A DNA stretch of 64,000 nucleotides from Leucaena leucocephala (taxonomy: Eukaryota; Streptophyta; Magnoliopsida; Fabales; Fabaceae): NCBI GenBank assembly GCA_037074615.1, contig CM073519.1, forward strand, positions 28,975,001 to 29,039,000. The letters run 5' to 3'. The position numbers and the translations under genes are program-made. The notes beneath the pieces were generated by a model. The model had not been told where the DNA came from, ran no database searches, and was given only the letters and a program-made list of their open reading frames with translations. Position 1 is the stretch's first letter, and each line of letters starts with the position of its first letter. Positions 47,893 to 58,649 of this stretch are shown in pieces.

Positions 47893-48867
47893 ATGCCGTT
47901 TTGTGTTTAAGTTAGGCTTGATTGTTGATTCATATGATATGTGTTAGTCATAGCCAATCATATAATATGCGTTTCATGTGTGACATATAAGGAATCCATC
48001 TTATGTATGACATATAAGGAATCTAAAAGGGAACTGAAATCGGTGGTGATATGTTTTGATTTGATCAATTAACATAAAAGGGGTCCAAGAAAACCGAATG
48101 CAGATTCGTGATTATTTACATAGAAGGGGACTGCCGCCCGCTAACCGGCTAGTGGGACCGCCGTGGCTACCTGTTCGTAGCGTAATATAACCATAGAATA
48201 TTCTATTTTGTGAATGTTTTAAGATTTGAAACATCAATTGCCTTGCAATTAAATCTGAATGTTGATTCTTGAATGCTTGGGTATGGTGAACAATATGGCT
48301 CTAGATTACAAGTGTTGTAATTTTTAAATACGGCCTGCGTGTCGTGCCTTCCTATATATTTACTCTCAATATACCTTCTCTTCTCATCTCACTCCCCTCG
48401 AATGTTAAAAGAGGTTTCTATATGTAATTTCCCTTTTCTTACTAGAGAGCTCCTCTCATTGGCTTGAGGGGACTTAGGATAGGTGAGCCATATTGTATCA
48501 CATTTAAATTATGCATCTTATGATTATATCAGCACATGCATATTAATTGTATGAGATACAAACTGAGAAGCATGCATTCTCATAAACTAAACAGTTAAAT
48601 TAAGCCCTCTAAATGAAATCTTAAGTCATAATGCCGTCAATTTATGAACACTTGTCAAAACCTCGATCGCTCAATTGTGGACTCCGCCAAAGTGGGTGCT
48701 TTTGAGTCATCTTGGGGAGATAAGCAAAGAGTAATGGTGCTACTCTCATATGTTCATTATTGTTTGACTTAATTGAGATTAACAAAACGGTTTTGGATCT
48801 CAAGACATTAGATGGGATTAGAACATGCCAGATTACTAATTACATTGCATATTTTAATTGTAGAATC
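47893..48867 (+). other. Untranslated leader of copia A
   Basis: About 0.98 kb between primer binding site and gag start. No conserved ORF. The frame of gag is open from 48760, but the ATG at 48868 (MTTSNTATLSLRSVLEKDKL) matches a natural gag N-terminus. Confidence 0.7.
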
Positions 48868-51800
48868 ATGACGACTAGTAATACTGCTACATTATCGCTG
48901 CGATCTGTCCTTGAGAAGGACAAACTCAATGGGACAAACTTTCTTGACTGGTTTAGGAACTTGAGAATTGTTCTCAAGCAGGAAAGAAAGGCGTATGTCC
49001 TAGATCAACCCATTCCTGAGGAGCCAGCCGCTAATGCTCCTAGAGCTCAGAGAGATGCTTACATGAAGCATAAGGAAGACTCTATCGATGTGGGATGCTT
49101 GATGCTAGCCACTATAGTTCCAGAACTCCAAAGAGATCTGGAACACATGGAAGCTTATGAGATGATTGTGCATCTCAAGGAAATGTTCCAGCAACAGGCA
49201 AGGCAAGAGAGGTATGAGACCACTAAAGCCTTACATTCCTGCAAGATGGCTGAAGGTGCATCAGTCAGTACTCATGTCTTAAAGATGAAAGGGTACATTG
49301 ATCACCTTAAGAGGCTTGGATTTCCCATGAGCTAGGAGTTAGCTACGGATTTGATCTTGAACTCACTCCCGAAAAGTTATGACCAGTTTGTCATGAACTA
49401 TAACATGAATAACATGGAGAAATCTATTTCTGAACTGCATGGGATGCTTAAAACTGCTGAGCCAAGTCTTAAGAAGAAGCCCAGTAGTGTTTTGATGGTT
49501 CAGAAAGGAAAGGGTACTAAAAGGAAAGGCAAAGGCAAGGGGAAGGGTCATGGCTCATCAGGTAAGACCAAAGAGTCAGGCAAGCCCGAAACCAAGCCTA
49601 CACCAAAGAAGGCAAAGCCTCCGAAGGAAGGAGTCTACTTCTTCTGCAATGAACCCTGTCATTGGAAGAGGAATTGCAAACTCTACCTCGAAGATCTAAA
49701 AAAGAACAAGAAGGATAGCAGGGCTATCGCTTCAGGTATTTATGTTATAGACATTCATCTTTCTACTTCCACCTCATGGGTATTAGATACTGCATGTGGT
49801 TCTCACATTTGTACAAATGTGCAGGGACTAAAGGACAGTAGGAGGCTGAAAAAGGGTGAGGTTGACCTACGAGTTGGAAACAGAGCAAGGGTTACTGCGT
49901 TAGCTGTAGGCACTTATGAATTAGTTCTGCCCACTGGGCTTTTGTTAGTTTTGAACAATTGCTATTATGTTCCTGCTTTAAGTAGTAACATTGTTTCACT
50001 TTCTTATTTGGATAAGGAAGGTTTCACTTCCATTGCTGGGAATAGTAGATGTTCTATTTATCGTAATGATGTTTTCTATGCTCATGGTGATTTGCATGTT
50101 GATCATTACATATTAAATTTGGAACAACCCAATCATGGAAATATCTATAACATAACCGCCAAAAGGGTCAAACCAAACTATTTGAATCCCACATACCTCT
50201 GGCACTGTCGTCTGGGCCACATAAATGAGAAACGTATTTCCAAACTCCATCAAGATGGATTTTTAAACTCATTTGATTTTGAATCATATGACACTTGCGA
50301 GTCTTGCTTGTTAGGAAAGATGACAAAGTCACCTTTCACTGGGCACAGTGAGAGGGCCACTGATTTATTGGGCCTCATACATACAGATGTGTGTGGACCG
50401 ATGAACACAAATGCCAGAGGAGGTTATTCGTACTTCATAATATTTATAGATGATTTCAGCAGATATGGGTACATCTATCTGATGAAACATAAATCTGAAT
50501 CTTTTGAAAAGTTCAAAATATTTCAAAATGAAGTACAAAACCAGCTTGGCAAAACAATTAAAGCCCTTCGATCTGATCGGGGTGGTGAATATTTGAGCCA
50601 AGAGTTCCTAGATCATCTTAGGAGTTGTGGAATAGTCTCACAATTGACTCCTCCAGGGACACCATAATGGAATGGCATTTCTGAACGGAGGAATCGAACA
50701 CTATTAGATATGGTTCGATCCATGATGAGTCAAACAGATCTTCCGCCCTCCTTTTGGGCTCATGCCCTAGAGACAGCTGGGTTCACACTCAATCGTGTTC
50801 CATCAAAGGCAATTGAAAAGACTCCGTATGAGATATGGACTGGGAGGACGCCTAGTTTGTCTTTCCTCAAGATTTGGGGATGTGAGGTCTATGTTAAGCA
50901 ACAAACCTCAGACAAATTAGCGCCCAAATCCTCAAAGTGCCTTTTTGTGGGATATCCTAAGGAAACCAAGGGATATTACGTCTACAACCCTACTGATAAC
51001 AAAGTGTTTGTTGTCAGAAATGGTATCTTTCTCGAAAGAGAATTTATCTCTAAAAGAACCAGTGGGAGTAAGGTACACCTCGAAGAAGTTTGAGAGCCAC
51101 AAGACACCATAGAACTGCAGATGGAAAATAGAGAAGACTCACAACAAGTTGTTGAGACTCCTCAAGTCACGCAAGGTCCACGTAAATCTAATAGGACACG
51201 ACTTCAGCCTCAGAGATATGGATTTCTGATTTCTGATAGTCGTGAAGTGTTGCTCATTGAGCATAATGAGCCGACTACCTATCGAGAAGCTATAGTGGGA
51301 CCAAACTCTGAGAAGTGGCTTAATGCCATGAAGTCTTAAATGCAATCCATGCACGACAATAAGGTTTGGACCTTAGTCGACCCGCCTGAAGGTGTAAAAA
51401 CTGTCGGGTGCAAGTGGGTTTTTAAGGAGAAAACTGACATAGATGGCAATATAAATGTCTTCAAGGCACGACTGGTTGCAAAAGGATTTACTCAAACTCA
51501 TGGTGTGGACTATGATGAGACCTTTTCCCCAGTTGCCATGGCCAAATCAATCAGAATCCTCTTTGCCATAGCAGCATATTATGACTATGAAATATGGCAG
51601 ATGGACGTCAAGACAGCCTTCCTTAATGGAAAGCTCCTTGAGGATGTGTACATGACACAACCTGAAGGGTTTGTGCATTCTGAAGACTCTGGCAAAGTGT
51701 GCAAGCTTCAAAGGTCCATTTATGGACTGAAGCAAGCCTCTCGGAGTTGGAATCAACGTTTTGATGAAGTAGTCAAAGAGTTTGGATTTCTTCAAAACAT

Positions 51801-52851
51801 TGATGAACCTTGTGTGTACAAGAAGGTTAGTGGGAGCACAGTTGTGTTTTTGGTACTCTATGTCGATGACATCCTACTTATTGGGAATGACATTCCTACC
51901 TTGCAGATTGTCAAGTCTTGGTTAGGAAAGTCTTTCTCGATGAAAGACTTGGGTGAAGCCACCTACATCCTAGGAATCAGGATCTATAGAGATAGATCTA
52001 AAAGACTTATAGGACTCAGTCAGAGTACATACATAGATAAAATACTGCATAAGTTCAGTATGCACGAATCAAAGAGGGGTTTCATACCCATGTCTCATGG
52101 TATTCACCTCAGCAAAGATCTTTGTCCTAGTACATCTGATCAGCGAGGTCGCATGAGTAAAGTTCCATATGCCTCGGCCATAGGATCTATCATGTACGCC
52201 ATGTTATGTACTCGTCTGGATGTCTCGTTTGCCTTGAGTATGACTAGCAGATATCAACAGGACCCTGGTGAGGGCCATTGAACTGCTGTCAAGAATATCC
52301 TTAAGTACTTAAGAAGGACTAAGGACTTATTCTTGATCTATGGTGGATTGGATGATGAACTCTGTGTAACTGGTTACACAGATGCCAATTTCCAAACTGA
52401 CCAGGACGACCAAAAATCGCAGTCTGGATATATATTCCTCCTCAATAATGGAGCAGTAAGCTGGAAGAGCTCTAAGTAGAGCACTGTAGCAGATTCTGCG
52501 ACAGAAGCTGAGTATATAGCAGCATCTGATGCAGGTAAGGAAGCCGTTTGGATCAGGAAGTTCATCACAGAACTAGGGGTGATACCTACCATCTCAGATC
52601 CAATAACTTTGCTCTGTGACAATAGCGGTGCTATTGCACAGGCTAAAGAGCCTAGGTCACATCAAAGGACCAAGCATACACTCAGGCGATTTCATCTCAT
52701 CAGAGAAATCAATGATAGAGGTGATATAAAAATATCCAAAGTAGCAGGAGAAGATAATGTTGCTGATCCTCTAACAAAGCCGCTTGTGCAGGCAAAGCAT
52801 GAGCGTCATGTCAGGTCAATGGGAATTAGTCAAATTAATGATTGTACCTAG
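48868..52851 (+). pseudogene. Copia gag-pol polyprotein, one frame with six stop codons
   Basis: The reading frame never shifts over 1327 codons. Gag: LNGTNFLDWFRNLRIVLKQE then a zinc knuckle with its first Cys lost (YFFCNEPCHWKRNC). Protease: WVLDTACGSHIC. Integrase: H-H-C-C finger (WHCRLGH ... CESCLLGK), D in HTDVCGP, D in RSDRGGEY, E in NGISERRNR, all kept. Reverse transcriptase: KARLVAKGFTQ, AFLNGKL and catalytic YVDDILLIGND. RNase H: GYTDANFQTD, EAEYIAASDA, LLCDNSGAIA, ending MGISQINDCT. Stops: TAG 49333, TAA 50665, TGA 51091, TAA 51337, TGA 52279, TAG 52477. By comparison with the usual residues (Q, Q, R, E, W, Q), five are explained by C-to-T or G-to-A changes. All key catalytic residues survive otherwise, so it died fairly recently. 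Confidence 0.95.
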
Positions 52852-52854
52852 TGC

Positions 52855-52864
52855 AAGTGGGAGG
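52855..52864 (+). other. Polypurine tract of copia A
   Basis: AAGTGGGAGG just before the 3' LTR start at 52866, as usual in plant copia elements. Confidence 0.85.
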
Positions 52865-52865
52865 T

Positions 52866-54827
52866 TGTTGGGAATTGTGCCCTAGGGGCCAATCATTGTC
52901 TTATGAACATTATTGATTTATGAATTTATTAATTGAGTTATCATATTATTTGCATGTTTACTATGATGATCATCCTTGGATAATTCATGATATTATCCTA
53001 AATGTCCCTGGTCGATCATCTCTGCGGGAGCACAGATGAAATAAGACCAGTATGACTTTGAAGATGTATAGAGATATAAATCAAAGTCATAAGCACATGT
53101 AAGAGTACAAGGTGCTGGATCGACCCGCTATGAGAGAACTGCATGGGTAACGTCATAAGCTTCTCTCATATACAAACCATGTCAATACACCCTTTGACCT
53201 GAGATCATCATGGATTCCTACATGACAAAACGCTCAGCTTTGACCTAGTCAAAAGTCACTTTTGACCGAGTGATCATAAAGACTATGTTCGGCCTTAGTG
53301 GTTTTTCATGCAGAGGAATGTGAATGGTCAAGATGGAATTTGTCCCTCACATTCCTAGAGAGATATTACTGGGCCCCTCGATGAGTGAGTCTGAGAAATG
53401 TATGGCCATACTGTAATGGAAAGGTAGTTCCATTTCTATAGTCAGACTACTCAGGGATCGAGAAAGTAACGGTCAGGAATAGGAGGATGACATTATCCAT
53501 GCCTCATCCATGACCAAAATATCGCGTGACAGAAGGGACATGATATGGTTGTATAAAAGGTTACATCGTTTATCGATCCTCATATGATTTGGGTAGTCGT
53601 TATGTCTTGCTAGAGACCGCTTGCGACTTATGGGCTAGTATAGCAAATGGCCCACTGCTAACTTCATATGGGCCTACAGGGTCGCACACAAAATAGCCCA
53701 ACACGAGCTATGATGTCCAGATTCATTGAATCTAAGACATGTCCAGATTCAATGAATGATCCAGGATAAATGTATATATATTTATTTATATTTATATTTG
53801 TATATATATATAAATGCGTATATATACATTATATGTATATATGAGATTTAATTTATAAGGATAAATTAAATCTCTATCACGTTTGAAATTCGAAATTCAA
53901 ATTGATAGGATATCTCATATAAGAGATATTTATAAGATTTAATTTATAAGGATAAATTAAATCTCTATCATGTTTGAAATTCGAAATTCAAATTGATAGG
54001 ATATCTCATATAAGAGATATTTATAAGATTTAATTTATAAGGATAAATTAAATCTCTATCATGTTTGAAATTCGAAATTCAAATTGATAGGATATCTCAT
54101 ATAAGAGATATTTATAAGATTTAATTTATAAGGATAAATTAAATCTCGATCACGTTTGAAATTCGAAATTCAAATTGATAGGATATCTCAAATTTGATTT
54201 ATGAGAATAAATCAAAAATAGTTCAGTCTCATCTTTATTTAAAATTAAATAAATGGGTAATTAAATCTGTGGGGCGGATTTGATATTATTTATTTAATTA
54301 GTTTCTTATAAAATTATACAATATATGATATTGTATTAATTTTGGAATTAATATAAGATTAACTCCAAAATCCAATTCGGTTGACAGAGAAAAACGCGCA
54401 GCATCCTATATATCTGATTTTAGGAGCTGCGTTTTGCACAGAGAAACATATAGAACATAGAAAGGCCGAAGGTGACTCTGCAAAAGGTTTGCAGATAAGA
54501 AACTGCCGAAATAGAGACAGAGAGGATGAACTCTTGAGAAAGCCCTGGAGGGACAAGAGACGCTAGCATGTCGTTCGTGGTTGGAACGCTGTTCGTGTGG
54601 ATACCAGTAGAGGAAGCCGACCTGAGTCGTCGACTTCTTGTGATCAGAAAGGGAGCACGAGCCGCAGAGAGAAGCTGTGAACGTCGTGACCTAAAGCTGT
54701 GGAAGTCGCTGAGGCACACTAAGGGTAATACTTCTTCCCACTTGACTTAAACACATACGGTAGATCCTGGCAAGGAATGGAAAAATTTTTAAATAAATTT
54801 CCGCTGCGTGTCTTCCAATTCCTTACA
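52866..54827 (+). repeat. 3' LTR of copia family A
   Basis: TGTTGGGAATTG... to ...CCTTACA, 1962 bp. TATA box at 53552-53558. Four 91-bp units from 53845, against three in the 5' LTR, which accounts exactly for the 91-bp length difference. Confidence 0.95.
53845..54190. repeat. Four 91-bp palindromic units (3' LTR)
   Basis: Unit starts at 53845, 53936, 54027 and 54118, period exactly 91. Confidence 0.93.
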
Positions 54828-57408
54828 ATTTCTAGTCCTAGTCAACCCCAGCCTTCTTCATTAAAGACAGATAGTGTTGACAATATGGTCTGAAGAAAGC
54901 TGTGGAGAGTAAATTACTCAGTCTAGGTCAAGGAATGGACAGAAGTAGAGATTAAGAACAATTAGTTATCTGCAGTTCCTCAATGCCGTAGCAGGAATGA
55001 TAAACAGACATCCAGTAGAGGGAATTAACCTAATATCCTTTAGAGGACTGGTATGAGATAATAGTAAGTCAAGAGTCATGAGACTAAAGATGCCAACCTC
55101 ACTGAAGTCTATCAGTTAGAGATTTAGCACAGAGTATAGGCAAGTTAAACAGTACGAAGCACTAAGATACAGAAGATCAGTTTAAGAAGAGGTGTAACAG
55201 TAGATCCTCCGTATGATCATCAGGAGTTGATCTACAGTACGAAAAACTTTGTGCAGCTAGTCTTTACAGAAAAGAATAATGAGAAGTTAGAATGAGACTT
55301 GCCTAAGATGATTTAATACATAGCCTAAGGTTAAAGACGTGAAGGCTAATAGACAGAAAGTTAATATTCCTAAACAGAGGGATCACATCACGAAGAGATA
55401 GTAACCTAGTACACCTAGGGTAGATCACCCTAGAGGACAAAAGTAATGTTAGATGATGAAGGAGATCCAAGTGACTTAAATTAGTCAGGATCCAAAGACA
55501 GACCAGAAAGGGATCACAGTCCAGTCAAGAACAGACTAAGATAGACAGACAGAAAAAGTTAAGAGATACTTTCTCACCTGTTAGTAATCCAGGAAGATAA
55601 GGGAAAAAGTTTGAATAGCATAGAGATGTGAGCCTGACCTTTCCTCAGTTAGCTAAAAGAAGACAGCTGACTCAGTTATGTATTACATATAAATTATAGT
55701 GAGGCCAAGGACACAGAAGTCCTTCAGTTTAGAGACATAGAAGTCTTACAGGCGGTGAGAAATGTTATGGTAGGATGACTATGGCCTAGTAAGGTAGCCA
55801 CAAATTCAAAGATAAAGTGACTCCCCTATTCCTATGTAAGAAAGAGTAAAGAAGGGTTGAGTCTATACCCTAATAAGAGGGTAAAGTGGCAACCTAAGTG
55901 AAACAAGTAAATGATTTAGGTTCCTGAATAAATGATTAGGACCTAGTGATTAAGGTAATGAAGGAACAAAATGTTTTAAAGTCTACCTAGTTAATTGCTT
56001 AATGGCAATGTGAGTATGAGGGATGGTTGAGCAAACTAGGTAATGATGCATGGCTTATGTTGCCATAAGGTATAATAAGAAATTGCATCTCATTGCAGTT
56101 GTCATGTGATGACACACATACTATATAATGCTTAATTGATTGCATCTACTTGCATATTATGCATGTTGAGTATGCTATGATAAATGAATACTCCCCTTAT
56201 GCAGTACGTACTGGGTAGAGTATACCATATGAGAAAGTTATGTTGCTCCCATGCCCTATGACATGCAATTAAATAATTCAACTTAGCAAGAATGAAGCAA
56301 TAGCAAAGTGATAAACTAGAAAGTTAGCTACTTGATTCTCAGAAGATAGAAAGAGAATTTATGATCAGACTATGATAGTCAATGGGATAGAGAATGAGAT
56401 TAAAGATGAAGATTAGTAGTGAGCCTATAGATAAATGATTATGATACTCAGGACATATCCCTTTAGTAGGGATAAGATAGATGAAAGGAAATGAGACGCA
56501 GTTATGAAACATGATACGGCTCTAAGAAAGAGCAATTTTTAAGTACTATAAGTTAATGTTTTTGCAATAGAGCTAGATTGCTCTTGCAATAGAGTAAAGT
56601 CCCTCTGATGAGATAAATAGATGATGACAAATATGTGCATGGTAGAGCTTGTGTAGCTCCCTGCAATGTTAAATGTAATAAAGTTATAAAGATGAGAATG
56701 GTATATGAAGTTCTTGAGCGATAGAGGAAATGAGTAAAGTCCTAATAGATAATATTGGCTTCTGTGATCATTTTTGGGGAATTATCTGTGGAGTTAACAA
56801 CTATGTAGAAGTGACTAACCTTGTAACTTTGTCCATTGGTTTAGGTCTTCCAGAGATGAGAATACAGTACAATGGAATCCAGTAGATTCCGGAGGATTGC
56901 AGTTAGATCCTAGTATGGCTCATAGGGTCACAGTAGATCCTGAAAGGCTTACGGTTGATAACAGTAGATCCCGAGGGTCACAGTAGACCAAGCCTAGAGC
57001 AAGAAAGTAATGAGCCATAAGTACAGTATTTCTTTGGAAGGACAAATACCAAGGAAAAGTTAAGGTATAGAAGCTTCACAAGTTGATTAACTCATAACAG
57101 AGAGAGTACCCATGATGCTAGTTTCAGATAGCCTTATTACTATTAGGGACTGAACTCAGAATCTCCTTACACGTATCAGGAACTAAGTGATTAAAGTTAA
57201 AGCTCTTAATCCTGAGTTCCAAGGATTTATGAGTATGTTTTATAAGATATGAGAAAGGGTCAAATGAGAATAAAGAGATCCTTACGATGATATTACAAAG
57301 ACTAAAAATAAAGGTAAGTAGATCCTCCAGATGAGGACAAAGAGATTAGAAGGCCAGATAGACCCAAGAGAGATAGTATAAGATGGGCCTAAGATAGTAA
57401 AGTACCAG

Positions 57409-57511
57409 GGTTGGAGCCTGTAAGCACCAGTGCTTCAGATTTTTATCTGCGCATTTCAGTTAATCGTGCTCAGGCAAGGGTAATCCAAGGATGGGTGACC
57501 CCCTGGGAAGT
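57409..57511 (+). other. 5S rRNA-like segment inside family B internal region
   Basis: The stretch 57458-57511 closely follows the second half of plant 5S rRNA. AGTTAATCGTGCTCAGGC corresponds to box A (AGTTAAGCGTGCTTGGGC), then GGTAATCC, then AGGATGGGTGACCCCCTGGG corresponds to box C. The first half (GGTTGGAGCC...AGCACCAGTGCTTC) is more diverged but has the right length and order. About 16 nt of the 3' end are missing and no T-run follows, so a correct Pol III transcript is not expected. Comparison is from memory of the 5S sequence. Confidence 0.8.
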
Positions 57512-57934
57512 GATGAAAAAAAAATGTGAATGCCACAAGAAATTGGCATATATGCACAAAGCTATGTAAAATGATAGAAAGAGCTATGAAAAGCTAGAAA
57601 GGGTTATCAACAGTAAGAGACTAGAACCCTTATGTCAAGTCCAAATGAAATGGATTTGAAAGATAGACTATGATATAGCCAGATGTGGCTAGATATGTCA
57701 TGTTATGATATAAAAGATACGAAATGAGATATGTTATGAGAAAGGTGTATTGAGAAATACGATACGAAGTGGCGTAATAGCTAGCCTTGTAAACAGATAG
57801 AGAGGCTTTCGTTCTAGAAATGATAAGATGTTTGAATGATGAGCTACATGTGAAAGAGCAAATGAGAGCTTTCACTCCTTGCATAAAGTGCCAGGCATTA
57901 TGTTATGTCATGTTATATTTACAGAATATGCTAA

Positions 57935-58006
57935 AGCTCTGAATGTTAGAGCAGTGCAAGCTCTATATGATAGAGTTGTGCAAGCTCTGAATGTTAGAGC
58001 TGTGCA
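57935..58006. repeat. Three 24-bp tandem units with AGCTCT...AGAGCT symmetry
   Basis: Units at 57935, 57959 and 57983 read AGCTCTGAATGTTAGAGCNGTGCA with few changes. A fourth, slightly shorter, lies at 58027-58049. Each unit can fold on itself. Confidence 0.88.
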
Positions 58007-58649
58007 TATTAAGAGAAGGAATGCTTGAGCTCTAATGTTAGAGCTTTGCATTCATGAGCAGGTATGTAGTCCTGTAACACTTTAGCCAGGTGTTATGCAT
58101 GTTAGAGTATATGCTCCTATATGCTCCTATGTGCTCCTGTTTAGCAGTAGAGCAATGAAAGAAAGAATAATGATATAAGTCCTCTCTTTGTATTATGATG
58201 AGTTTTTAAAGATGATAAGAATGTATGATGATATGAGAATGAGAGTTAAAGTGTGCAGATATTCAGAGAATTCCGCAAGATACTCAGATGAGAAAGAAGT
58301 AGTTGCACTAAAAAGTATGATGAGTTATTAATAGGAACTCCCAAACATAGCAATACTTGAGAGAGTTTAATATGAAAGAAATGGACGCTACTCACAAGTC
58401 CAATATAGTGAGGAGTCCATATGTAGATAAATTCATAGCAAGAAGGTAAGTAATAGAATGAACTGGAATTCAACTCTAAGTGAGTTGATTCATGACAAAA
58501 GGATGATCATAGTAAGATATGAAGAATTGCGGATATAAAAAGAACTCCGTTAATATGTCACGATAAAAGATAAGAGATAGATACCCCAATCACTGACTAA
58601 GGTGCTAAGTAAATTTCGAGGACGAAATTTATTTTAAGGGGGGTAGAAA

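Larger units (their letters stand above)
46008..54827 (+). mobile_element. Complete Ty1/copia element, family A
   Basis: A perfect 5-bp duplication ATTTC (46003-46007 and 54828-54832) and LTRs 46008-47878 (1871 bp) and 52866-54827 (1962 bp). The primer binding site is at 47880-47892, followed by a leader of about 0.98 kb, one gag-pol frame (48868-52851) and a polypurine tract (52855-52864). The domain order GAG-PR-IN-RT-RH identifies Ty1/copia. The polyprotein has six stop codons, so the copy cannot make its own proteins. It is inserted in the internal region of the family B element. The LTRs are alike except that the right one has one more 91-bp unit. Confidence 0.97.
54833..58649 (+). other. 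Non-coding internal region of family B (right part)
   Basis: About 3.8 kb with no open frame resembling gag or pol. Recognisable contents are a CAGTAGATCC-type motif recurring about five times at 56875-57000, a 5S rRNA-like segment (57409-57511), 24-bp tandem units (57935-58006) and a polypurine tract AAGGGGGGTAGAAA (58636-58649). Elsewhere it is purine-rich sequence without visible function. The short minus ORFs at 57630-57884 and 58246-58473 have no support. Confidence 0.7.
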
